A program made the translations under genes and the position numbers. The notes under the pieces are model-generated. The model was not told the origin of the DNA. It was given only the letters and a program-made list of their open reading frames with translations, and ran no database searches. DNA of 5,050 nucleotides from Pseudomonadota bacterium (GTDB lineage Bacteria > BMS3Abin14), in assembly GCA_016937135.1 (NCBI GenBank), contig JAFGWO010000058.1, positions 1 to 5,050 of the forward strand, in the 5' to 3' direction. Positions 1 to 5,050 of this stretch are shown here, piece after piece (the first letter of the stretch is position 1; every line of letters starts with the position of its first letter).

Positions 1-14
1 AGGATAAAATCCCG

Positions 15-35
15 GATTCCAGATTCCACATTCCA
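15..35. repeat. Three tandem 7-base repeats (GATTCCA, GATTCCA, CATTCCA)
   Basis: Three head-to-tail copies of a 7-mer, the third differing at its first base, lie just beyond the peroxiredoxin terminator at the window edge. The array may continue or belong to the leader of a neighbouring gene outside the window. No function can be assigned; this may be simple-sequence slippage. Confidence 0.4.
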
Positions 36-40
36 GAAAA

Positions 41-73
41 CGGAAAAAAGCGGGCGTGAGCCCGCTTTTTCCG
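41..73 (-). terminator. Intrinsic terminator of the peroxiredoxin gene, probably bidirectional
   Basis: A 6-bp GC stem (GCGGGC at 50-55 with GCCCGC at 60-65) closes a four-base loop. It is flanked by six A on one side and five T on the other, which extend the pairing. Read on the minus strand the stem is followed by a run of T, 37 bases past the peroxiredoxin stop. The symmetrical A and T tracts mean it could also stop transcription arriving from the left. Confidence 0.88.
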
Positions 74-109
74 TTGATCCTCTTTTTCCCTTGTAACTTT
101 TTCCTGTTT

Positions 110-832
110 TCAGTCGTCGAAAGCCATTTTGGTCTTCCAGACCTCCCAGACCTTCCCGACCAGATCGGGGCCCGGCTTTAACGTCATCTTCCCGGGTTTC
201 CATCCTGAAGGGGTTGCCTCGGAGCCCTTGCTCTCCCGGACGACCTGGAAGGCCTGAACCTGGCGGAAGCTCTCGTTGACGTTGCGGCCCACCGGCGGGG
301 TCAGAACCTCATATCCCTGGACAACCCCGTCTGGGTCGATGATGAACCTGCCCCTGGTTTCCACGCCGGCGTCCTCATCGTAGATTCCGTAGATGGTCCC
401 TACCTTGCCTCCGGTGTCGGAGAGCATGGGGAAGGGGACCCCTCCCTTGACCATTTTGGAAAGCTCGTTGTCATTCCACATCTTGTGGACGAAAATGCTG
501 TCGATGCTCATGGAAAGGATTTCCACGCCCAGCTTCTGGAACTCGGGGAATTTCTCGGCAACTGCCGAGATCTCGGTCGCTCAGACGAAGGTGAAATCTC
601 CGGGGTAGAAGCACAGAAGGACCCATTTGCCCAGATAGTCCGACAGTTTGACGTTGACGAATTTTCCTTTGTGGTACCCCGGTGCCGTAAAGTCCGGAGC
701 CTTTCTCCCAACCATGATCATAGGCTTCATCTCCTTTTCAGGTGCTGGTTTGTCATCCTTTTTCTTTTGCGGCGCTTCACCCACAGGTCCTCCCGTGGGT
801 CTGGCGCAGCCAGCCTTGATTTCTTCCGGCAT
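110..832 (-). CDS. prxU: Selenocysteine-containing peroxiredoxin (AhpC/Prx1-like), UGA at codon 84 read as Sec
   Basis: Predicted thiol/selenol peroxidase reducing hydrogen peroxide and organic hydroperoxides, 240 residues, probably cytoplasmic (no signal peptide). The ATG at 832 is chosen because AAGGAGG (846-840) lies seven bases upstream. Residues 1-40 are a charged, Pro-rich extension with Cys9 in GCARPTGG. The thioredoxin-fold core starts near VGRKAPDF (41-48). The active site reads [13 protein letters not shown]: Pro77, Thr81 and Sec84 occupy the PxxxTxxC positions, and the probable catalytic Arg is Arg160 in [11 protein letters not shown]. The tail [10 protein letters not shown] (205-214) matches the family's resolving-Cys segment, but the Cys is Thr207. 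The frame is open across the UGA (stops at 583-581 and 112-110 are in phase) and both halves are clearly homologous, so decay is unlikely. Selenocysteine peroxiredoxins are known (PrxU of Eubacterium acidaminophilum); the symbol is by analogy. The gene is monocistronic, with its own promoter and terminator. Confidence 0.92.
553..570 (-). promoter_or_regulatory. Bacterial SECIS element (selenocysteine insertion hairpin)
   Basis: On the coding strand UCUCGGC (570-564) and GCCGAGA (559-553) form a perfect 7-bp stem closing the four-base loop AGUU. The loop contains the GU that SelB-type elements characteristically expose. The stem begins ten bases after the UGA (583-581), and the loop lies about 18-21 bases after it, within the spacing usual for bacterial SECIS elements. 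Its position inside the coding sequence, immediately 3' of the UGA, is the bacterial arrangement. No bulged U like that of E. coli fdhF is evident, so the match is to the general form. Confidence 0.85.
581..583 (-). other. UGA codon recoded as selenocysteine (residue 84)
   Basis: The in-frame TGA replaces exactly the peroxidatic cysteine codon of the peroxiredoxin active site, preceded by GDFTFV and followed by ATEI. A random nonsense mutation or sequencing error would rarely fall on this one codon and also be followed by a SECIS-like hairpin. Translation needs SelA/SelB/SelC/SelD elsewhere in the genome, which this window cannot show. Confidence 0.9.
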
Positions 833-869
833 AGGCCAACCTCCTTTCAAAAAATCAGGTAAGAGTAAT

Positions 870-884
870 TTGTAATCATTACTA
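870..884 (-). promoter_or_regulatory. PerR/Fur-like operator candidate upstream of the selenoperoxiredoxin
   Basis: The coding strand reads TAGTAATGATTACAA. It contains a perfect 5-1-5 inverted repeat (GTAAT-G-ATTAC, 882-872) and matches the 7-1-7 PerR consensus TTATAATNATTATAA at 11 of 14 defined positions. It lies 37 bases upstream of the start codon and overlaps a candidate -10 element, a placement that would suit repression relieved by peroxide. The identity of the regulator is inferred from the motif and the target gene only. Confidence 0.5.
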
Positions 885-912
885 TATACGTCGAACTTAA
901 AGTTTACCACAA
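883..912 (-). promoter_or_regulatory. Candidate sigma-70-type promoter of the peroxiredoxin gene
   Basis: A -35-like TTGTGG (912-907) and a -10-like TATATA (888-883) are separated by 18 bases in an AT-rich gap preceding the gene. Both hexamers are imperfect. Independent transcription is supported by the terminator that ends the upstream mglBA unit at 984. Confidence 0.35.
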
Positions 913-983
913 AATTAGGGGCAAACCTTTTTCCCGGGGATCATTGAGGGAGCATTTTCGGGGGAAAGCGGGGCTTGAAAAAC

Positions 984-1006
984 AAAAAAACCGGAGTCGA
1001 ATCCGG
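984..1006 (-). terminator. Intrinsic terminator after mglA
   Basis: On the minus strand CCGGA (1006-1002) pairs with TCCGG (995-991) around a six-base loop and is followed by seven T (990-984), then GTTTTT. It lies about 36 bases after the mglA stop and separates the mglBA transcript from the peroxiredoxin promoter. Confidence 0.85.
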
Positions 1007-1042
1007 CAGAAAGGCTTGTTTTTAAATGAGGACAGGCGTCTT

Positions 1043-1636
1043 TTAAGCCCCGGCCCCTTTCCTCAGCTCGATGAGGACCATCTTGGCGATGGCTTTGAGG
1101 GTTTCGAACACACCGACCCCCTCAGGCGCCACCGCTTCGAAGTTGGGGACGTTGCGCTGGTTGATGGCCTTGTTAATCTCCTCGACGGAGACCACGTTCG
1201 GGAGGTCCCTCTTGTTGTGCTGGATGACCAGCGGGAGGCTGTCGAGGTCGTAGCCCTGTTCCCTGAGGTTGTAATGGAGGTTCTCAAAGCTCTCCATATT
1301 GGCTTCCATCCGCTCCACCTGGCTGTCGGCGACGAAAACGACCCCGTCCACCCCCTTCAGGATGAGTTTCCGGGAGGCGTCGTAAAACACCTGGCCGGGG
1401 ACGGTGTAGAGGTGGAACCTCGTCTTGAAGCCCCTGATGTCGCCAAGGGAAAGGGGGAGGAAATCGAAAAAGAGGGTCCGGTCCGTCTCCGTGGCGAGGC
1501 TGATCATCTTGCCGCGGGCCTGGGGGTTGGTTTTCTTGTAGATGTACTGGAGATTGGTCGTCTTCCCGCACAGCCCGGGACCATAATACACGATCTTGCA
1601 GTTGATCTCCCTGGAGGAGTAATTGATAAAGGACAT
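1043..1636 (-). CDS. mglA: MglA, Ras-like polarity GTPase
   Basis: A 197-residue small GTPase of the bacterial MglA family, which cycles between GTP and GDP forms and marks a cell pole to direct motility machinery such as type IV pili. The sequence closely resembles Myxococcus xanthus MglA throughout, beginning [14 protein letters not shown]. Visible elements are the P-loop GPGLCGKT (19-26), the switch I region ATETDRT with Arg53 and Thr54, and the switch II region TVPGQ (78-82) with Gln82. Thr78 stands where most Ras proteins have Asp, a family hallmark, and the guanine-specificity motif is NKRD (141-144). Arg53 and Gln82 correspond to the catalytic residues of the Myxococcus protein. The ATG at 1636 lies 17 bases after the mglB stop, so the two are co-transcribed; upstream purines (GGGAAAG) give only a modest ribosome site. 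No truncation or odd residue is seen. Confidence 0.95.
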   Translation of the reverse strand: MSFINYSSREINCKIVYYGPGLCGKTTNLQYIYKKTNPQARGKMISLATETDRTLFFDFLPLSLGDIRGFKTRFHLYTVPGQVFYDASRKLILKGVDGVVFVADSQVERMEANMESFENLHYNLREQGYDLDSLPLVIQHNKRDLPNVVSVEEINKAINQRNVPNFEAVAPEGVGVFETLKAIAKMVLIELRKGAGA

Positions 1637-1653
1637 TCCCCGGATCTTTCCCG

Positions 1654-2142
1654 TCAGCTGAAAAGGTTTTCGATATCGTCGTCCGTTATCTCGGCGAAGG
1701 GGGAATCCACACCCAGGCCGGATTGGTCGCTACCGGACTTGCTGTCGATCACTTCGAAGATCTTTTCCAGTTCCTCACCGGTCTTTTTTACACGCAGACG
1801 AACGAGGCCAAGGGAGCTCCTCTCATCAAAGATGACGACCAGAATAACCCTGTGACCGATGATGGAAATGTGGATGTTGTCCTTCTCGCCCTCGTGGAAA
1901 AGGATGGAGAATTCTTTTTCTCCGATAAGCTTTGCGAGGCCTCCCGTAGCCGCGATGTTTCCCGCCGTCAGGGATGCCAGGGATGTGGTGTCGATGCCGT
2001 CGGTCTGCCCCGAGCTGGTGATGAGCTGCCCGTTCTTGTCTACGAGGAAAACAACTTTGGCGTTGGCATTGGTGACAAGGTGCTTAACCACGTCGGTGAC
2101 CTGGTTAAATTCCCGTTCATAAAGGACAAGATTTGGCAACAA
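1654..2142 (-). CDS. mglB: MglB, Roadblock/LC7 regulator of MglA
   Basis: A 162-residue Roadblock/LC7-domain protein, the cognate regulator of the MglA GTPase encoded just downstream. In Myxococcus a MglB dimer binds one MglA and stimulates its GTP hydrolysis, and the C-terminal helix affects nucleotide exchange. The core [16 protein letters not shown] and [28 protein letters not shown] (cited in part) matches the family. The acidic tail [16 protein letters not shown] is conserved in Myxococcus MglB and supports an intact C terminus. The start is a TTG at 2142 with GAGG nine bases upstream; a second TTG follows directly, and the first ATG is far inside the domain. The length from this TTG to the YEREF motif equals that of Myxococcus MglB. 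A promoter may lie in the preceding 112-base gap. Confidence 0.93.
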   Translation of the reverse strand: MLPNLVLYEREFNQVTDVVKHLVTNANAKVVFLVDKNGQLITSSGQTDGIDTTSLASLTAGNIAATGGLAKLIGEKEFSILFHEGEKDNIHISIIGHRVILVVIFDERSSLGLVRLRVKKTGEELEKIFEVIDSKSGSDQSGLGVDSPFAEITDDDIENLFS

Positions 2143-2254
2143 AGGGAAAAACCTCTCTTAACCGTGGAAAATAATTACCGTGATTAAGTAGCATATACGC
2201 TTTTGGAAAACAACTCCATAGCGGATGCGGCTTAGGGGGCCTTTTTCCAGAGGC
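2143..2254 (-). promoter_or_regulatory. recR-mglB intergenic gap, possible mglBA promoter region
   Basis: This 112-base gap is less GC-rich than its surroundings. A -35-like TTGTTT (2213-2208) stands 17-19 bases before AT-rich sequence containing TACTTA or CTTAAT (2190-2183), neither a good -10. On the plus strand ACCGTG occurs twice (2161-2166 and 2177-2182), 16 bases apart, between this point and mglB. No convincing terminator follows recR, so read-through from the upstream operon is possible. Confidence 0.25.
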
Positions 2255-2857
2255 TTATAATTCCTTGCGGCCGTCGATGGCAAGCCCGAGGGTCACGGCG
2301 TCCGCGTGTTCCAGGCTCCCGCCGATGGGGATTCCCCTGGCGATCCTGGACACCTTCACCCCGAGGGGCTTTAATGCCGCCAGGAGATAGGAGGCGGTGG
2401 CTTCCCCCTCCACATTGAGGTTGGTGGCCAGGATGACCTCTTTGATCCCCTCTTCCCCGATCCTGGCAAGGAGGGCCTGGACCGTAAGGTCCTCCGGCCC
2501 GATGCCTCTCATCGGGGAAAGGACCCCTTTAAGGACGTGGTATCTTCCCTTGTACTGGCCGGTCCCTTCGATGGCCAGGAGATCCCTGGCTGTCTGGACG
2601 ATGCAGAGAATTCCCTCCGTGCGGTTCGGGTCCCGGCAGATGCCGCAGAGATCCTCTTCCGTGAGGTTGTAGCACCGCCGGCAATCCCTGACCGTCTTTT
2701 TCATCATGACGAGGGCCCTGGCGAGGGCCTCTGCCCGTTCTGCCGGGGCACCGAGGACATGGAAGGCCAGCCTTTCCGCGTTCCTGTCGCCGATCCCGGG
2801 AAGCCTTTTTAACTCCTCGATGAGGCGTTTTATGGAAGGAGGGGTGCCGGACAGCAT
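2255..2857 (-). CDS. recR: RecR, recombination mediator protein
   Basis: A 200-residue protein of normal family length. With RecO (and RecF) RecR loads RecA onto SSB-coated single-stranded DNA at gaps and stalled forks. It opens with a helix-hairpin-helix segment (LPGIGDRNAERLAFHVL), followed by a four-cysteine zinc motif DCRRC...CGIC (roughly 58-73). Next comes a Toprim domain with IVQTARDLLAIEGTG and YHVLKGVLSP, then the C-terminal ATNLNVEGEATA and RIARGIPIGGSLEHAD segments. Gln in IVQ replaces the Glu seen in E. coli RecR, as also occurs in Bacillus, so it is not a defect. The ATG at 2857 shares its A with the TGA of ebfC (TGATG). No good Shine-Dalgarno is visible, which argues for translational coupling to ebfC. 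Confidence 0.96.
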   Translation of the reverse strand: MLSGTPPSIKRLIEELKRLPGIGDRNAERLAFHVLGAPAERAEALARALVMMKKTVRDCRRCYNLTEEDLCGICRDPNRTEGILCIVQTARDLLAIEGTGQYKGRYHVLKGVLSPMRGIGPEDLTVQALLARIGEEGIKEVILATNLNVEGEATASYLLAALKPLGVKVSRIARGIPIGGSLEHADAVTLGLAIDGRKEL

Positions 2858-3168
2858 CAGAAGAGGTCGGGGATGGGAAGCCCGCCCATGATCCGGGAGG
2901 TCTCTTCCTGCATCATCTCCGTGCTCTTTCTCATGGCCTCGTTGACCGCGGCGAGGATAAGATCCTGGAGCATCTCGCGTTCATCGGGATCGATGACGGA
3001 AGGGTCGATGGCGATGGAGGTGACTTCCCGCGCCCCCGTGACCGTGACGCTCACCATCCCGCCGCCGGAGGAGGCTTCCACCTCCCTGGAGGCAAGCTCC
3101 TTCTGGACGCGGTCTAACTCCTCTTTCATTTTCTGGGCTTTTTTCATGATGTCGCCCATGCCTTTCAT
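2857..3168 (-). CDS. ebfC: YbaB/EbfC family nucleoid-associated protein
   Basis: A 103-residue protein of the YbaB/EbfC family, small dimeric DNA-binding proteins found between dnaX and recR in many bacteria. The start MKGMGDIMKKAQKMKEEL gives the long amphipathic N-terminal helix. The middle SGGGMVSVTVTGAREVTSIAIDPSVI is the characteristic beta-sheet segment with the G-x-V pattern. A second helix (DLILAAVNEAMRKSTEMM) and the C-terminal GGLPIPDLF complete the fold. The ATG at 3168 overlaps the dnaX stop as ATGA and has GGAGGA (3180-3175) six bases upstream, within the last dnaX codons. The reading frame stays open far upstream of this ATG inside dnaX, but that part is shadow sequence unless ribosomes shift frame. 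Expected role: nucleoid organisation or assistance to repair; the exact function is unsettled in the family. Confidence 0.94.
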   Translation of the reverse strand: MKGMGDIMKKAQKMKEELDRVQKELASREVEASSGGGMVSVTVTGAREVTSIAIDPSVIDPDEREMLQDLILAAVNEAMRKSTEMMQEETSRIMGGLPIPDLF

Positions 3169-4874
3169 GTATCTTCCTCCTCCTTGTTTTCGATTAAGGG
3201 TGGCTCCGGTGCGGGCTGCCCCAGAACCCGGACGGTTTCGATCCGGCCGTCGAACATCCCTAGGGCGCTGACAACCAGGGGGTGCTCCTGGGTTTCCTTC
3301 CGTATCTTTCTGGCCAGGTCCGACTCCATCTGCTGTTTTTTCTCGCGGACGTTGTGGTTTCTTTCCCTTTCCTCCGGCTCCATGGTTCTGAATTTGACCT
3401 CCACGACCCTGTTGAAGAATTCCTTCATAAGGGTCCGGAGTTCGGCCGACTTGTCCCTCTCCTGGAGGACATCGAGGAAAAATTCCCCCTTTCGGCCCCC
3501 CAAAATAACCTCCTCGGCGGAGACCTTGACGGGGACGAGCTGCTCGAGCATGCTCCCGACGCTTGGGGCTTTCCCGTTGACGAAAGCCAGCAGTTGGTCC
3601 CACGTCTCCTCGGGGGTCTCGATCCCGGCAAAGGCGGGTGTCGAGAAATCCCCTCCGAGGGATTCCGAAAGATCGCCGGAGAAGGGTTCTTTTGCGGTCT
3701 CCTTTTTTGGCGGATGTATGGTTTCCGGGGGTCTTGACTGACCGCGTCCCGCCGGCGGGGGGGCATCCCCGGAACCGGCGATCTCCTTCGCATGGGCCAT
3801 ATGGACCAGGGCAAGCTCCAGGGTGAAGCGGGGCTGCGGAGAACGCCGCATCCTCTCTTCGCCCCTTGCCAGGAGGGCAAACTGGATCCGCAGCAGCCCG
3901 GGGTCGGCCTCCGCGGCCACCTCCCGAAGCCGGTTCATCTCCCCTTCCGGGAGATCGAGGATCTCCTCCGGCCCGGGGACCTCGAGGAACACCATGAGGG
4001 AGCGAAATATCTCCATGAGGTCCAGGGCGATCCGCGCGGGATCCGCCCCGTCATCGATCATTTTCCCCAGAAGGGACAGCACCTTTCCGGGCTGGGGCTC
4101 GACGCAGGCTGCGGCGATATCCATCAGGCGGTCCATGTCCAGGGTGCCGAGGACGAGGTTGACGTCCCCCTCGGCTATGTGGTCCCCGGAATAGGAGAGG
4201 ACCTGGTCAAGAAGGCTCTGGGAATCCCTCAGGCTGCCCTCCGCGGCGATGGCAATGCGCCTTAGCCCGTCCCCCGAGATCGTCACCCCCTCCTTCCCGC
4301 ATATGGATTCGAGGTGTTTGGCTATGGCCGGCGAGGGTATCCTCCGGAAATCGTAGCGCTGACAGCGGGAATGGATGGTGATGGGGATCTTGTGCGGTTC
4401 GGTGGTGGCCAGGATGAAAACGACCCGGGGCGGCGGTTCTTCCAGGGTTTTGAGGAGGGCGTTGAAGGCGCTTTTAGAAAGCATGTGGGCTTCGTCGATG
4501 ATGTACACCTTGTAGCGGTTTTCCCCCGGTGCGTACATGATCGCTTCGCGCAGTTCCCGGATGTCGTCGACGCCGGTGTGGGAAGCCGCGTCCATCTCCA
4601 CCACGTCCAGGCTGCGGCCGGCCTCGATCTCCCGGCAGGATTCGCACTCCCCGCACGGCTCGTCCACATGGGACGGGTCCTGGCAGTTAAGGGTCTTGGC
4701 CAGGATGCGGGCGACGGAGGTTTTTCCCACCCCGCGCAGGCCTGAAAAGAGGAATGCGTGCCCGATGCGCCCCGAGCGGATGGCGTTTTTCAGGGTGCGG
4801 GTCACATGCTCTTGTCCCACAACCTCCCCGAAGGTGGATGGCCGGTATTTTCGCGCGAGAACGAGATAGGACAC
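3165..4874 (-). CDS. dnaX: DNA polymerase III subunit tau/gamma (DnaX), clamp loader ATPase
   Basis: A 569-residue clamp loader subunit that uses ATP to open and load the beta sliding clamp; the tau form also tethers polymerase and helicase. Visible AAA+ elements are Walker A GLRGVGKT (45-52), a zinc module with Cys64, 74, 77 and 80, and Walker B IIDEAH (125-130). Sensor 1 is LATTEP (155-160), the SRC arginine finger is at 169-171, and sensor 2 is GSLRDSQ (213-219). The helical collar ends near 365. A Pro-rich linker (about 368-400) leads to a divergent C-terminal domain ending in an acidic tail. The GTG at 4874 is preceded directly by an in-frame TAA and begins MSYLVLARKYRP, the standard DnaX start. 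The ribosome site is weak (GGGGGA, 11 bases away). The stop overlaps the ebfC start by four bases. A slippery heptamer lies at codons 389-391. Confidence 0.97.
   Translation of the reverse strand: MSYLVLARKYRPSTFGEVVGQEHVTRTLKNAIRSGRIGHAFLFSGLRGVGKTSVARILAKTLNCQDPSHVDEPCGECESCREIEAGRSLDVVEMDAASHTGVDDIRELREAIMYAPGENRYKVYIIDEAHMLSKSAFNALLKTLEEPPPRVVFILATTEPHKIPITIHSRCQRYDFRRIPSPAIAKHLESICGKEGVTISGDGLRRIAIAAEGSLRDSQSLLDQVLSYSGDHIAEGDVNLVLGTLDMDRLMDIAAACVEPQPGKVLSLLGKMIDDGADPARIALDLMEIFRSLMVFLEVPGPEEILDLPEGEMNRLREVAAEADPGLLRIQFALLARGEERMRRSPQPRFTLELALVHMAHAKEIAGSGDAPPPAGRGQSRPPETIHPPKKETAKEPFSGDLSESLGGDFSTPAFAGIETPEETWDQLLAFVNGKAPSVGSMLEQLVPVKVSAEEVILGGRKGEFFLDVLQERDKSAELRTLMKEFFNRVVEVKFRTMEPEERERNHNVREKKQQMESDLARKIRKETQEHPLVVSALGMFDGRIETVRVLGQPAPEPPLIENKEEEDT
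3702..3708 (-). promoter_or_regulatory. Candidate dnaX slippery heptamer A-AAA-AAG
   Basis: Codons 389-391 read CCA AAA AAG in the zero frame. This places A-AAA-AAG in the same phase as the E. coli dnaX slippery site (GCA AAA AAG) and in the same region, the linker after domain III. Unlike E. coli, there is no strong Shine-Dalgarno-like sequence just upstream and no close strong stem-loop; a 7-bp hairpin starts only some 38 bases on. The -1 frame is open through the ebfC gene. Function is uncertain. Confidence 0.4.
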
Positions 4875-4897
4875 TTAAAGGAGATTCCCCCGCTGTT

Positions 4898-4921
4898 CGC
4901 CGGAGAGCCCGTCTCCCGGCG
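4898..4921 (-). other. Leader hairpin between SRP RNA and dnaX
   Basis: On the minus strand CGCCGGGAGA (4921-4912) pairs with TCTCCGGCG (4906-4898) around the loop CGGGC, leaving one bulged G. The stem is strong and GC-rich, but no T run follows, so it is not a typical terminator. It could be a processing or stability element in a shared SRP RNA-dnaX transcript. An AT-rich TTATATAA (4930-4923) lies immediately upstream. Confidence 0.45.
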
Positions 4922-4940
4922 GTTATATAAGAGGGCGGGC

Positions 4941-5042
4941 GATAGCCAGGCTTGCTGCAGCACCCGCCGGTTTCCCCTGCCGTTGCTTCCTTCCGGACCT
5001 GGCGGAGTTCGGGGATCGGCGTCGCTCAGGGCCTGGCCATCA
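4941..5042 (-). ncRNA. ffs: Signal recognition particle RNA, small bacterial (4.5S) type
   Basis: RNA scaffold of the signal recognition particle, which binds Ffh and guides ribosomes making membrane proteins to FtsY. The diagnostic Ffh-binding tip GGTCCGGAAGGAAGC is present on the minus strand, with stem UCC/GGA and tetraloop GGAA (4994-4991). The ends close as an 11-bp helix: GAUGGCCAGGC (5041-5031) with GCCUGGCUAUC (4951-4941), including one G-U pair. About 102 bases matches the small, Alu-less type. Exact ends are inferred from pairing, and the promoter lies outside the window. Its place just before dnaX is the same as scr in Bacillus subtilis. Confidence 0.93.
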
Positions 5043-5050
5043 ACCCATAA

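Noticed and set aside
110..910. Peroxiredoxin as a nonsense-mutated pseudogene or two separate genes.
   Set aside because: The only interruption is a TGA at the catalytic codon, a SECIS hairpin follows, both halves are otherwise intact and in frame, and regulatory elements are well formed.
833..910. Upstream GTG (910) as peroxiredoxin start, adding 26 residues.
   Set aside because: The extra residues would cover the candidate operator and the AAGGAGG ribosome site; the ATG at 832 has ideal spacing.
944..1855. 303-codon plus-strand open frame.
   Set aside because: It is antisense to mglA and the end of mglB, both strongly conserved; its protein has no recognisable motifs and its length follows from GC-rich codon bias on the opposite strand.
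1723..2187. Plus-strand open frame antisense to mglB.
   Set aside because: It mirrors mglB codons, has no recognisable domain and lacks a good ribosome site.
3169..3603. N-terminal extension of ebfC within dnaX (GTG at 3603).
   Set aside because: The Arg/Pro/Gly-rich translation is shadow of dnaX, and the ATG at 3168 has a strong ribosome site and gives the normal family length. It is kept only as the possible -1 frameshift product.
3425..3880. Minus-strand open frame inside dnaX in the third frame.
   Set aside because: Low-complexity Arg/Pro/Ser translation typical of an out-of-frame GC-rich gene; no start signal or domain.
3792..4745. Several plus-strand open frames opposite dnaX (for example 3792-4265 and 4314-4745).
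   Set aside because: All are antisense to well-conserved DnaX motifs and have no recognisable products.
4898..4921. Leader hairpin read as an intrinsic terminator of the SRP RNA.
   Set aside because: The stem is followed by AACAGCGGGGG rather than a T run.
4923..4930. TTATATAA as the -10 box of a dedicated dnaX promoter.
   Set aside because: No acceptable -35 hexamer is found 16-18 bases upstream; that region is the end of the SRP RNA.
1..5050. CRISPR arrays, insertion sequences, phage genes or tRNA genes.
   Set aside because: No spaced direct repeats, transposase or integrase motifs, or tRNA cloverleaf were seen; the window is compact housekeeping sequence.

Overview
All protein genes in this 5,050-base window read leftward on the minus strand. 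The GC-rich DNA, a Myxococcus-like mglB-mglA pair, and an in-frame UGA that is best read as selenocysteine together suggest a deltaproteobacterium in the broad sense (Desulfobacterota/Myxococcota-like, probably anaerobic). This placement is inferred from gene types only.

In transcription order the window starts at the right edge with the small bacterial signal recognition particle RNA (about 5042-4941). Then come dnaX (4874-3165, clamp loader tau/gamma subunit), ebfC/ybaB (3168-2857, nucleoid-associated protein) and recR (2857-2255, recombination mediator). The three coding regions overlap at their stop/start codons, so they are almost certainly one translationally coupled replication/repair operon. 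The same order (SRP RNA, dnaX, ybaB, recR) is known from Bacillus subtilis.

After a 112-base gap come mglB (2142-1654) and mglA (1636-1043). These encode a Roadblock-type regulator and its Ras-like polarity GTPase, and a clear intrinsic terminator at 1006-984 closes the pair.

The left part holds a separate unit (832-110): a peroxiredoxin whose peroxidatic cysteine codon is UGA. The UGA at 583-581 falls exactly at the catalytic position of the PxxxTxxC motif, the frame is open on both sides, and ten bases downstream there is a perfect 7-bp hairpin with a GU-containing loop, as expected of a bacterial SECIS element. This makes it a 240-residue selenoprotein rather than a broken gene. It has its own candidate promoter with an overlapping PerR-like palindrome and its own terminator at 73-41. 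It also lacks the usual C-terminal resolving cysteine.

The selenoprotein unit is the most notable item. Second is a canonical A-AAA-AAG slippery heptamer in dnaX at the place where frameshifting makes the gamma subunit in Escherichia coli. Here the -1 frame has no stop and runs into ebfC.
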